Shown here: in pieces, positions 16,764-25,594 of the stretch
How the letters are laid out: each line of letters starts with the position of its first letter
How positions within the stretch are numbered: the first letter of the stretch is position 1
Source of the DNA: a virus
Reading direction: 5' to 3' (one strand)
Length of the DNA: 27,938 nucleotides
Virus record (IMG/VR): IMGVR_UViG_3300032288_004743
Coordinates: 1 to 27,938 of that record
Notes under the pieces: generated by a model
What the model saw: the letters and a program-made list of their open reading frames with translations, nothing else
What the model was told of the DNA's origin: nothing
Database searches by the model: none
Made by a program: the position numbers and the translations under genes

Positions 16764-18479
16764 ATGTCTAAATTTAATTTAATAAATAAAGCCTTTAAAA
16801 CTTTAGATATACAAAAAACAGCACAATCATTAGAAGATAATAATAAACCCTTATGGATTGAAAATATTCCTGGCGTAAGAATTAAAAGATTAGACAATAA
16901 ATCTTACTCTTATAATGACAGATTTAGAGGCAATTGGTTTAAGCCAGAATACGATCTTACCGAATTGCAAATTGCTCAAGATACAGATGCGTATTTATTT
17001 AAAGCTATTCAAAAGAAAGTACATAAAATTATTCTAGCTGGTTGGGAATTTGTAGGTAAAGATAAAGAAGTAGTTAATTATATTAAGAAACGTATAAGAG
17101 AAATAGAAATTGTATCTGGTAAAGCTTTTGATGAATTAGTAATTAGCACTGCTCATGATCTTGCTAGGTATTCAAATTGTATGTGGGTAAAAGTAAGAGA
17201 TCCAGAAGCCTCTTCTGGTGTGATTAGACCGCATCAAAATAAAGAATTAGATCCTGTTGCTGGTTATTTTATTCTTCCATTTGAAACATTATGGTTCAAA
17301 GTAAAACCTAATGGTGAAATAAAAAAGATTATGCAAATTATGCATAATACAGCGCGAATGAAAGAATGGAATCCGGAAGATGTGATTCATTTCTACACTA
17401 ATAGAAAACCAGGTTTTGCAATGGGTACTCCTGAGGTATTACCAGTATTAGAAGACTTGGCTTTATTAAGAAGAATGGAAGAGAACGTAGAAGGATTAGT
17501 AGACGCAAATTTAAATCCTTTATTTCATTATACAGTTGGTACTGACGAACATCCTGAACGCTATGGACCTGATGGTACAAAAGAAACAGATATAGTGCGT
17601 CAAACAATTGAATACATGCCTAGCGGTGGTATTTTTGTGTCTGATCATAGACACAAAATTGAAGCTATTGGATCTGAGGGTAAAGCTTTAAATGCAATTG
17701 AATATTTAGAATATTTTAAGAAAAGAGTATTCGCTGGATTAGGAGTTAGTCCAATGGATATGGGTGAAGCTGATTCTGCAAATAGTAGTACAGCAAGTAC
17801 TTTATCTAAATCAGCTATTCAAGATGTAGAAGCCTTACAGGCTAATATAAAAATCTTTATTGATAATTATGTAATTAATGAATTGTTAATTGAAGGTGGT
17901 TTTACAGATGCAATTATGGATCCTGAAAAACGTGTAGAAATTAAATTTGGTACGGTAGATAAAGAAGAGAAATCTAAATTAGAAAACCAAACTATTCAAC
18001 TGTGGTTAAATAAATTAATCACAGAAGATGAAGCTCGCAAACGTTTAGGCGAAAAACCAATGGAAGATAAGAATAGAGAACATACTTATTATAAATTGTA
18101 TGAAGAGCCCGCAGCATTATTAAAAATAATGGGTTCTGCAGTTGACGCTTCTGCACAAGCCTTAGCTAAAAATCCTTCTTCTAATTTGACTGAAGAACAA
18201 TTGAGTAAAGAAAAAAATGAAAAGCAGAAACAACAAGAAAAATTTACTCAGAACCAACCACAAGCTCAAATGAAGGGTAATGTAATAAAGCCCGGAGCAG
18301 CTAATCAATCTAATAATCAAGCTAGACCTGAAAATCAAAAAGGTGTAAGAAATGCACCAAAATTTAATAAAGATGAAACAAATGATAAAAATAACTTGAT
18401 TTCAGAGACTCTGGATAAGATATTATCTAATGAAGAAATTGATAAAGTTTTAAATGACTTTATTGAAAAAGTAAAATAG
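16764..18479 (+). CDS. Portal protein, 571 aa
   Basis: This forms the dodecameric channel at the unique head vertex, through which TerL drives DNA and to which the neck attaches. The start at 16764 is chosen because AGAGAGG stands 5 nt upstream; an in-frame TTG at 16740 has none. Typical portal features are an early wing-type region (DAYLFKAIQKKVHKIILAG), a central stretch with WNPEDVIHFYTNRKPGFAMG and TPEVLPVLEDLALLRRMEEN, the FAGLGVSPMDMGEADSANSS segment and the long-helix region that follows (STASTLSKSAIQDVEALQAN). The C-terminal 90 residues are Gln/Asn/Lys-rich and probably disordered. It is followed by the protease and capsid genes, the standard order. Confidence 0.9.
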   Translation: MSKFNLINKAFKTLDIQKTAQSLEDNNKPLWIENIPGVRIKRLDNKSYSYNDRFRGNWFKPEYDLTELQIAQDTDAYLFKAIQKKVHKIILAGWEFVGKDKEVVNYIKKRIREIEIVSGKAFDELVISTAHDLARYSNCMWVKVRDPEASSGVIRPHQNKELDPVAGYFILPFETLWFKVKPNGEIKKIMQIMHNTARMKEWNPEDVIHFYTNRKPGFAMGTPEVLPVLEDLALLRRMEENVEGLVDANLNPLFHYTVGTDEHPERYGPDGTKETDIVRQTIEYMPSGGIFVSDHRHKIEAIGSEGKALNAIEYLEYFKKRVFAGLGVSPMDMGEADSANSSTASTLSKSAIQDVEALQANIKIFIDNYVINELLIEGGFTDAIMDPEKRVEIKFGTVDKEEKSKLENQTIQLWLNKLITEDEARKRLGEKPMEDKNREHTYYKLYEEPAALLKIMGSAVDASAQALAKNPSSNLTEEQLSKEKNEKQKQQEKFTQNQPQAQMKGNVIKPGAANQSNNQARPENQKGVRNAPKFNKDETNDKNNLISETLDKILSNEEIDKVLNDFIEKVK

Positions 18480-18495
18480 ATGGAGAATAATCAAT

Positions 18496-20589
18496 ATGCC
18501 TAATATAATTAAGTTTAATGATTACGTTCAAATTAATCCTGATAGTAAAATTTTAACTTTATCAAAAGAAGACAAAATTAAAATTACAGATAATTTGATT
18601 ACTAATTCTTATACTAAAGGTAAGGGGTTAGTAATTACTTACGACCTTTCACATTCTGGTAGAAAAATTAATAATAGAGTTTATAGTGCGCGTGGACAAC
18701 GTAAAGGTGTTGAATCTTTAACTAATCCTTTTAATAAACCAATTTTAAAACATCACGACCAACATACCGATCCTATTGGTAGATTTATTGGTGGTGAATA
18801 TCAAGATTTATCAGAACATATTATGAGTCATTTAAGAAATGACTTGTCTGCTTATAATCAATTGCGTCATGCATTTGATGCTGATGAACCAGAATACATG
18901 TATCGCTCTTTAAAGAAATATGAATTATTAACTAATTCTACTTGGCCTGGTATTGGTAGAATGCGTGTAAAAGCTAATATTACAGATGAAGATGCTATTA
19001 AAAAGTTTCTTGATGGTAGATATTTAACTTTTAGTGCAGGCTCATCAACCAATAGACATGTTTGTTCTATTTGTAATGAAGATTGGGCTACTAATGGACC
19101 TTGCGAACATACTCATGGTAGAGACTATGATGGCGAAATGTGTGTATTTATTTGCGGCGACTTTATTGTTCATGAAGGTTCTGTAGTGAATACACCTGCT
19201 GATAATTTCTCTCAAGTAGTATCTATTGAAAGAATGACTGATTCAGAATTACCAATTAAAGAAAAACAAATAAAAGACAATAATGCAATTGAAATCATAT
19301 TTACTGATTTTGAAATGGAAAACAATAATGACGTTCAAAACGAGAGAGGATCTTCCGATGAGTCCAACACCAATGAAAAAACCAATGAAACCCAAGAAGA
19401 CAACCAAGAAACAGCCAACGAAGAAATACTAGAGGATTTTGATTTTGTCTCTTTAGATGAAAAAACATTTAAAGTACCTGCAGGTGCAAAAGGTAATGCA
19501 CAAAAGGTTCTTGATTGGAAAGACAAATATGGATCTGAAGTTAAAGGTATGACTGCTGTTGGTTGGGCGCGTGCAAGACAATTAGCTACTAAATCAGAAA
19601 TTGGACTTAGTACTGTTAAACGCATGGCTATGTTTAATCGTCATAGAAAGAATGCAGAAGTAGATCCTCAATATAAATCTGAACCATGGAAAGATCGTGG
19701 ATATGTTGCATGGTTAGGTTGGGGTGGTACTTCTGGTATTGATTGGGCGATTAAAATTTCTGAAGCTAATAATGATGCTGAAATTGAACAAATAAACAAA
19801 GAATTTGAGGTTAATATGTCAAACGAAAACCAAGATTTAACAGCCGAACAAACTGTTATTAATAATGAAGATCAAAATATTGATTGGTTCACACTTGATC
19901 TGGCATTAACTGCACTAATGGAAGATAAAGCTCTTTCTGCAGAAGCTAGAAATAGATTACCAACTGATGTATTTTGCGGGCCAGATAAAACATTTCCAGT
20001 ACCTGATTGCGCTCACGTTACTGCAGCTAGAAGATTGATTAATCAATCTAAGCTTTCAGACGATCAAAAGAAGAAAGTTCTATCTTGCGTTAGTGGTAAA
20101 TCAAAATCTTTGGAATGCGAAAAATCTAAAGACCAATTAGATATTGAATCTTTGCAAGTTAAATATGATTCAGCGATTTCTAGAATTTCTGAATTAGAAG
20201 AAAAGATTAAGCAAATGCTTGAATTATTTGTAGCGAAGAGTCAAAATAAAGATGCAGAAACAAGTGTCAATAATGACTCTCAAAATAATGTAAATATTGA
20301 CACAAATATTTCTGTAAATAATGACACTGAAAATACTGTAAAAATTAACGAAAATAACCTTGACTTGCTTACCAAAAATGTAGAGAATCCATCTCAACAC
20401 TTAGGAGATAGCGAAAACGTGATTAATACTAAGCCTACAACAAAGCTTGATGCATTTGAACAAAATATTTGTGACCAATATTTTTCAATTAAAACTCAGT
20501 TTGGAGTTGATGCGGCTGAAGATTATTTATTTACTCAAGCAAGTTATTTACCACGCGGCTTTCATCCAGAAAACTTTACAAACAATTAA
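18496..20589 (+). CDS. Prohead protease fused to extra domains, 697 aa
   Basis: GGAGAA precedes the ATG. Residues 40-245 look like a capsid maturation protease: NKPILKHHDQHTDPIGR (catalytic-type His at 86/87), DGRYLTFSAGSS (candidate Ser at 180-184), and an embedded Cys/His cluster (CSIC, then CEHTHG, then C216 and C220) ahead of EGSVVNTPAD. Then follow an acidic low-complexity linker (about 285-315), a domain with AVGWARARQLATKSEIGLST and a Trp-rich WLGWGG segment (about 325-425), a second domain with LPTDVFCGPDKTFPVPDCAH (about 465-545), a coiled coil (550-580), a duplicated Asn-rich stretch (590-621) and a conserved-looking tail. The C-terminal half may act as scaffold. An in-frame ATG at 19816 with GAGG upstream could give a separate scaffold-like product of 257 aa. 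Confidence 0.85.
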   Translation: MPNIIKFNDYVQINPDSKILTLSKEDKIKITDNLITNSYTKGKGLVITYDLSHSGRKINNRVYSARGQRKGVESLTNPFNKPILKHHDQHTDPIGRFIGGEYQDLSEHIMSHLRNDLSAYNQLRHAFDADEPEYMYRSLKKYELLTNSTWPGIGRMRVKANITDEDAIKKFLDGRYLTFSAGSSTNRHVCSICNEDWATNGPCEHTHGRDYDGEMCVFICGDFIVHEGSVVNTPADNFSQVVSIERMTDSELPIKEKQIKDNNAIEIIFTDFEMENNNDVQNERGSSDESNTNEKTNETQEDNQETANEEILEDFDFVSLDEKTFKVPAGAKGNAQKVLDWKDKYGSEVKGMTAVGWARARQLATKSEIGLSTVKRMAMFNRHRKNAEVDPQYKSEPWKDRGYVAWLGWGGTSGIDWAIKISEANNDAEIEQINKEFEVNMSNENQDLTAEQTVINNEDQNIDWFTLDLALTALMEDKALSAEARNRLPTDVFCGPDKTFPVPDCAHVTAARRLINQSKLSDDQKKKVLSCVSGKSKSLECEKSKDQLDIESLQVKYDSAISRISELEEKIKQMLELFVAKSQNKDAETSVNNDSQNNVNIDTNISVNNDTENTVKINENNLDLLTKNVENPSQHLGDSENVINTKPTTKLDAFEQNICDQYFSIKTQFGVDAAEDYLFTQASYLPRGFHPENFTNN
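19358..19432 (+). CDS. Candidate overprinted small basic protein, 24 aa
   Basis: In a different frame inside the protease gene, AGAGAGGA (19343-19350) stands 7 nt before an ATG opening a 24-codon ORF that begins MSPTPMKK. It contains nine Lys and several Pro and Thr and ends in KKY. The same DNA encodes only an acidic low-complexity linker in the protease frame. There the codons end in C unusually often (TCC, AAC, ACC, GCC). Those C bases are the middle bases of Pro and Thr codons in the small frame, which would explain the odd codon use. It is short, so chance is a real alternative. Confidence 0.35.
   Translation: MSPTPMKKPMKPKKTTKKQPTKKY
20263..20358 (+). repeat. Tandem 48-bp imperfect repeat encoding an Asn-rich linker
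   Basis: Two adjoining 16-codon units in the protease gene read SVNNDSQNNVNIDTNI (from residue 590) and SVNNDTENTVKINENN (from 606). They follow a coiled coil and precede the C-terminal domain, so they probably form a flexible spacer whose length can change by unit gain or loss. Confidence 0.75.
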
Positions 20590-20607
20590 TCATAGGAGTT
20601 ATTAAAT

Positions 20608-21912
20608 ATGGCTATTGATAGATTCCAAAGTAGGTTTAAAACTCGTAACGATCTGATGGATCAGATTACACCAAATAACGTAGTTCAAACCAACGTATCA
20701 GTTCCAGCAGGCGAATGGAAACCAGCTGATTGGCTTCCAGTTGTATGGCAAAATCAAAGATCTAAGGACTATTTCGTAATGTCTGCAGGTAAGATTGTAT
20801 CTTTCTTTGCTGATGGTAGAATTGTTCCTTCCGGTCTTCTCGCAAAAGTAAGTGGCGCAGCTGATACAGATGCTGTTCTTCTTACTTATTCACAACTTGA
20901 TGCTGAAGCACGTGCACTAGATGTAAGAACAAATAGATTTGTTGATTCTACATCTTTGCTAGATGCTAGTGTTACTCTTGAACAATTTGTAATTGCTCTT
21001 AGAGATCGTGGTCTTATTGCTGTAGATCATGCAGCTTTTGGTCAAGGTGCAGCTCTTGCAGATTTCCAACAAGCTGTTTATGATTGCATTTCTTCACCAG
21101 TTGGTGTACTTGCTTATGATGTATTTGTATGGGCTGGTGATAATCCTGCTAATTTACATTTTACAAATTATCAAAAACAACATTTGATTCAATTCTTTAC
21201 AGATGTTCAAATGAGAGTTCCTCAAGTTGCTGTTTCTGGCGGTACAAAAGTTGTTGCTGCTGCTGATGTAATTTCTGGTGCTACTTTGGCTTCTATGGCT
21301 CGTTATGCTGGTCTTCCAGTTGAAGCTCTTGTTGCCGTTCAACTTGGTACACCTGGTTTAATTGCAGCTAATACTAAGAGGACTCCTATGTCTTGGACAA
21401 ACCTTGCTGCTGGCGCTTCTACACGTTTGCGTAGCGGTGTAGATCTTCTTGCAAAAGAAGGCGATTGGTTTGTTGATGAACCTGCTGGCATGTTGATTAT
21501 GTTCTCTCTTAATGGTGCTGGTGCTGCTCTTCCTGCAGTATTTGCTAACAAGACTTTAAGTTTCTATGTTTATGATGGTGCAGCTTCTCATCAAGATCGT
21601 ATGCAACATTTTGTTGGTGCTGGTAAGCCTGGTGATTTTGTTACATTTGATGAACATTCAAACTTTATTTCTGTTCCTGCTGCTGATGTCGGTGATGCTT
21701 TTGCAAATGGTATGATTTGTGGCCGTTTACTAAGTATTTTCAAGGAACCAAAGAGTCTACTTGAAAGAGTACGTACTGGCTTCCAAGGCGATGAATTTGG
21801 TCCTACTGGCAAGATGCCTGGTAGTGCTACACAAGGTTTCTCTGATTTGATTACTCTTTCACAAGAAGTTGTAGCTGATCAGATTGTTGTAATTAACGTA
21901 AAGTTTATTTAA
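20608..21912 (+). CDS. Capsid-associated structural protein, 434 aa
   Basis: AGGAG lies 8 nt before the ATG. The protein starts MAIDRFQSRFKTRNDLMDQ and is rich in Ala, Val and Gly, with many beta-strand-like segments (PVVWQNQRSKDYFVMSAGKI) and no membrane or signal segment. It sits between protease and capsid genes and shares with the capsid gene a codon style richer in GCT, CTT and CGT, consistent with an abundant virion protein. It could be a decoration, accessory or second shell protein. I cannot name the family with confidence. Its end (SDLITLSQEVVADQIVVINV) looks structured rather than tail-like. Confidence 0.8.
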   Translation: MAIDRFQSRFKTRNDLMDQITPNNVVQTNVSVPAGEWKPADWLPVVWQNQRSKDYFVMSAGKIVSFFADGRIVPSGLLAKVSGAADTDAVLLTYSQLDAEARALDVRTNRFVDSTSLLDASVTLEQFVIALRDRGLIAVDHAAFGQGAALADFQQAVYDCISSPVGVLAYDVFVWAGDNPANLHFTNYQKQHLIQFFTDVQMRVPQVAVSGGTKVVAAADVISGATLASMARYAGLPVEALVAVQLGTPGLIAANTKRTPMSWTNLAAGASTRLRSGVDLLAKEGDWFVDEPAGMLIMFSLNGAGAALPAVFANKTLSFYVYDGAASHQDRMQHFVGAGKPGDFVTFDEHSNFISVPAADVGDAFANGMICGRLLSIFKEPKSLLERVRTGFQGDEFGPTGKMPGSATQGFSDLITLSQEVVADQIVVINVKFI

Positions 21913-21928
21913 TAATTAGGAGAATATT

Positions 21929-23263
21929 ATGCCAGTTTTAAAATTAGTCGACGGTACAGAATTATCCTTACCAAGTAACCAAAAGCAAGCAGCTCGCTTT
22001 CTTGCTGACATGATCCGTAGTAATGGTCATGTTCCTAATTCAGATCAAAAAGTATCTTGGAAATCTTTTGCTGAAACAATCAGTCCTAAGAATAAAGATT
22101 TAGTTAAGGCTTCTGAAATTACACCTTTGCTTCAAACTTCTATGGAAATTTTAATCCGTGAACCTGTTGAACCAAATGCAATCATTACACCTTTATTTAC
22201 TCGTATTCAAGCACAAGGCCTTAACACTCAAATTTTGATGGGTGCTATGGGTGCTGTATATGCTGGTGATGTACAAGAACTTGGTACATATCCAGAAGTT
22301 AATTTCCAAATGGGTGGTGCTGTTTCTACAGCTTATATCGGTAAGAGCGGGATTGCTGCTTCTTTCACTGATGAAGCTCTTCGTTATAGCACATTTGATA
22401 TCATGGCAAAGAACCTTGAACTTATGGGTAATGCACTTGTACGTCACAAGGAACAAAAAGCTGTCGCTTTCTTGAAGCAACTTGGTACTTCTTTGTATGA
22501 CAATATCAATCCTTCACATTCTATTTATGGCGTAACCACTGGTCGTGGTTTGGCTGCTAATAAACTTGTTGGTAATGGTACTTTGTCCATGGACAACCTT
22601 ATGCGTGGTATGGCTCATATGGCTGAAGAAGGTTTCTCAGCTACAACATTGCTCATGCACCCATTATTCTATTATTCATTTATTCAAGATCCTATTTTAC
22701 GTCAAATGATGTTGATGCATGGTGGGGGATCTTGGTTCAATGCATATACTGGTGCACCTGGTGTATTGACTCCTTATAACAATGGTACAATGGGCGCTAT
22801 GGGTCCAACCAATGGTACAAAGATCAACAATGGTCGTGGTATTGGTTCTTCTGGTCAAGGCAGCAATGGTTCTGAAATTTCTTCAGTAACTGCTCGTTCA
22901 CAACAAGCTACTTCTGCTCCAAACCTTCCAAGTTATTTCCCATTTAACTTCCAAATCCTTGTATCTCCTCTTTGTCCTTATGATCCTGTTTCTGAAACAG
23001 GGGATATCTTCTTGCTCTCTGGTGGTAACATTGGTTATCATTTGGTTGATGAAGAACCTACAACTGTTGAATGGCGCGATGAAAACACAGAATCTGTCAA
23101 GGTTAAGATCCGTGAACGTTATGGTTTTGCTGTAGCTCATGAAGGTCAAGGCGTTGGCGTATTTAAGAATGTTAAGAGATCTGAACAATTCTGGGATGGT
23201 ACTGTTAAGGCTCTTGCTGAAATGGAAGACCTCTCTGAATCAGGCGTCAAGGGTAACATGTAA
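21929..23263 (+). CDS. Major capsid protein, 444 aa
   Basis: AGGAG precedes the ATG. The arrangement portal, protease, accessory, capsid and the sequence style fit an HK97-fold shell protein. The first 55-65 residues (up to about SEITPLLQTSMEI) are a likely N-terminal arm removed by the neighbouring protease. The core then begins REPVEPNAIITPLFTRIQAQ. A Gly/Asn/Ser-rich loop (about 275-325) interrupts the core and may be an exposed insertion. The C-terminal part (VKVKIRERYGFAVAHEGQGV) resembles the end of the shell domain. Arg codons shift from AGA to CGT/CGC here, as expected for the most highly expressed gene. It is followed by the only strong terminator in the block. Confidence 0.85.
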   Translation: MPVLKLVDGTELSLPSNQKQAARFLADMIRSNGHVPNSDQKVSWKSFAETISPKNKDLVKASEITPLLQTSMEILIREPVEPNAIITPLFTRIQAQGLNTQILMGAMGAVYAGDVQELGTYPEVNFQMGGAVSTAYIGKSGIAASFTDEALRYSTFDIMAKNLELMGNALVRHKEQKAVAFLKQLGTSLYDNINPSHSIYGVTTGRGLAANKLVGNGTLSMDNLMRGMAHMAEEGFSATTLLMHPLFYYSFIQDPILRQMMLMHGGGSWFNAYTGAPGVLTPYNNGTMGAMGPTNGTKINNGRGIGSSGQGSNGSEISSVTARSQQATSAPNLPSYFPFNFQILVSPLCPYDPVSETGDIFLLSGGNIGYHLVDEEPTTVEWRDENTESVKVKIRERYGFAVAHEGQGVGVFKNVKRSEQFWDGTVKALAEMEDLSESGVKGNM

Positions 23264-23299
23264 TATCTCCTTGAAAACTGTAGAATAATCCTGTAGCTT

Positions 23300-23327
23300 A
23301 TAAGGGAGGCGGATCCGCCTCCCTTAT
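23300..23327 (+). terminator. Strong palindromic terminator after the capsid gene
   Basis: A perfect 28-nt inverted repeat with arms containing GGGAGGCG and CGCCTCCC is followed by TTATTTATTTA. The stem is G+C-rich in an A+T-rich genome and lies 36 nt after the capsid stop. The trailing T-run is interrupted, so it may be partly leaky. It probably separates high capsid expression from the neck genes. Its near symmetry means it could also act on the opposite strand, or stabilise the 3' end of the capsid mRNA. Confidence 0.8.
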
Positions 23328-23346
23328 TTATTTATAGGAGAATAAT

Positions 23347-24589
23347 ATGTCTTGGTTTAAATCAAAAAAAGAATTAGAATTATATATGGAAGATGACTTT
23401 ACGTACGATCCATCCAACCCTTATACTGCAATGATAGAAGAAGAATTTATTGAAGTTAAAATAGGTGCAAAAACAAATGACAATAAACTTGATGACAGAA
23501 CTTTGCTACCCACAGAACCAATCGACGAACATACCGATAGGGTCTAGTCTTTATTTAGTTTTTGATAAAGAGGTAGATTTAGAATCTATACGTAGCTCGG
23601 TTATTTTATTTGGTAATGATTCAGATCGTACTGTAATGCCTGATAATGCATTATGGATTAATGAAAAACAAGGTGAGAATAAGGACTTTTTAAAAAGTCC
23701 TGGATATAAAGGCTTTTGTGAGTTTGATGTTGATATAAAATATTTAGATGCTCAAACTTTAGAAGTAATAGACGTTAATAATGATTTTGACAGAACATTA
23801 TATTATTGCGGCGTAATAATAACTCCTAAGATTACATTTGCAGTTAATACGGAATATACATTTTATATAATTGGTGCAAATACTCAATCTTTGGATCCAA
23901 TATACCAAACAAACAAAGCTGTATCTTTACGTACTGTTTATTCTCCAAAATTAATTGATACATTAGATTCTAGAATTAAGATAAGAGGAAATTATAAAGG
24001 AAAAGAATTAAATGGAAATAATTTAAATATTCAAATTGTTTCTTCTGGTAATGGTAATGTTGCACAATATGTATATTGGTTTGACGATCAAAATATTGAT
24101 ATGTCAAAAGTATCTAGATGTTCTGGACGTTGGAGATCAATAGATAAAGGTTTAGTAATTAAGTTTGATGATACTCAATATACTGAAGGCGAAATTATTA
24201 CTATTAAATGCTATCCTGTCGATTTATTACAAGATAGTTATATAGTTAAATTTACAACAAATGACGGCTCTATATTTATTGAACCAGAACCAGATTATAG
24301 AAGTACAAGTCCAATCAATACAGTAGTACAAGTAGATCCAAATGATAAACTTTTATCAATTATTTCTATTACTCCTGCAAGTGGTGAAGTTAATGTACCA
24401 ATTGAATCAAATAGAATAGTAATTACTTTTAATAAGAATATAGATCCCGCAACAATTACTCAGGATACTATTAAATTACAAGCATTACCAGTAAGTGGAT
24501 TCTATGATGATGGTCGTGATAAAAAAAGAGAATATAAATTGTATAAGATACTATCAGTTGAAGATAATAAAGTAATCATAGAATTTTAG
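23347..24589 (+). CDS. Ig-like (Big_5 type) structural protein read through a +1 frameshift
   Basis: A strong GGAG site starts a 66-codon frame (23347-23547) beginning MSWFKSKKELELYMEDD. The +1 frame is open from 23465 to 24589 but lacks a good start (GTG 23465 has no clear site). Both frames have Pro at the same place: CCC 23509-23511 in frame 0 and CCA 23510-23512 in +1. Joining there gives LLPQNQSTNIPIGSSLYLVF. This aligns without gaps in spacing with the second Ig-like repeat of the same protein, ITPASGEVNVPIESNRIVIT. The joined product is about 413 aa with two Big_5/SbsA-like repeats. It could be a programmed shift, a real mutation or a sequencing error. Role: probably a neck or tail accessory that binds other virion parts or surfaces. 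Confidence 0.75.
23509..23512 (+). other. Proposed +1 frameshift site CCC-A
   Basis: The switch must fall between the +1-frame stop at 23462-23464 and the frame-0 stop at 23545-23547. CCC followed by A lets a Pro-tRNA re-pair on CCA one base downstream, and the resulting protein keeps Ig-repeat register. Loss of one C from the CCC would give exactly the same product, so the sequence alone cannot tell recoding from an indel. Confidence 0.5.
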
Positions 24590-24598
24590 GAGTTATAA

Positions 24599-25594
24599 AT
24601 GCGCAAAATAAATTTGAATTCATCTATTAAACTTAAAGTTCTATTTACTGATTTTTCTGACAATCCAGTAGATCCAGAATCTTTTTACTTAATAATTACT
24701 AAACCAGATCAAGAACAAATTACTATTGATGTTGGTTTTGTAAGAGTAGAATTAGGTTATTATTATTTAGATTTTAATAATACTAACTTAGAAGGTGTTT
24801 ATACTGAAGAATGGATAGCTACTATCAATGGACAAGAGATTTCATTTGATTTTCAGTTTGAAGTATTAGGCGGCGGCAAAATACAACAAAAACAAAATTT
24901 AATTGATTATAATCAAGTTATTCTTGTTTCATTATCTAATGAGATATCAGCTCTTGACGGTTCTAAATTAGAAAACAATGAAGAAGCTTATTACTGTACT
25001 GAATTTAATCCTTTTTATGCACCAATTGAAATGTTGAGAGTAGAATGTGGTAGCTGGATGAGTAACATTCCAGATGACACATTAGCACTAGCAATTCATT
25101 GGTCTTCAAAAAAAGCCGATGATATAACTCATCACAAACCAGTAGGGCCTAATTATTATTTTGCCAGAACCAGATTTGTTTTGTTTGACGCAGCTATTAG
25201 TCTTTTTACAATGCCTGTTGGTTCTTATGGTTCTAACTCTCAAACACATAAAACACTTGGTGATTTATCAGTTCAAAATTCTGATCTTGATCTCGATATT
25301 AAAGACTTACTTAAAGAATATAAAGAACAAAGAGATGAATGGTTTAGAGTAGTTAATGCCGGCGGACATATTACTATTGGTCAATCTTTAGGACCAACAT
25401 TTGCAGAGAAATCTATTGCTAGAAAAGACAAAAATATGGTTTCTCGTCAATGGCATGATCCTTGGAACGAATACTATTGGGTACCAACTGCTAATGCTAA
25501 ATATAAGAAACCTGGTGAATCTAAATACAAATCAGGGTTTACTATTTGGAATTACTATTACTTTAGCACACAAAGACTTGGTAGAGGTCAATGA
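24599..25594 (+). CDS. Neck or tail-accessory protein with N-terminal Ig-like domain, 331 aa
   Basis: AGGAG lies just upstream of the ATG. Residues about 8-92 form an Ig-like beta domain (SIKLKVLFTDFSDNPVDPES, then GYYYLDFNNTNLEGVYTEEW, then FDFQFEV), of the kind phages use for surface adhesion or contacts. The remaining 240 residues are a separate domain with many aromatic residues (WNEYYWVPTANAKYKKPG, WNYYYFSTQRLG). Gene position between the capsid and the sheath suggests a head-tail joining or collar protein. The preceding gene also encodes Ig-like repeats, so the two may work as a pair. The specific family is not recognised. Confidence 0.8.
   Translation: MRKINLNSSIKLKVLFTDFSDNPVDPESFYLIITKPDQEQITIDVGFVRVELGYYYLDFNNTNLEGVYTEEWIATINGQEISFDFQFEVLGGGKIQQKQNLIDYNQVILVSLSNEISALDGSKLENNEEAYYCTEFNPFYAPIEMLRVECGSWMSNIPDDTLALAIHWSSKKADDITHHKPVGPNYYFARTRFVLFDAAISLFTMPVGSYGSNSQTHKTLGDLSVQNSDLDLDIKDLLKEYKEQRDEWFRVVNAGGHITIGQSLGPTFAEKSIARKDKNMVSRQWHDPWNEYYWVPTANAKYKKPGESKYKSGFTIWNYYYFSTQRLGRGQ

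Noticed and set aside
16721-16771. 16-codon ORF starting MIINIEF just before the portal gene
   Set aside because: No ribosome binding site upstream, and it overlaps the portal start in another frame; likely chance, though a leader peptide cannot be excluded.
22242-22475. 77-aa + strand frame inside the capsid gene
   Set aside because: Out-of-frame shadow of the capsid gene with no ribosome binding site and no recognisable protein features.
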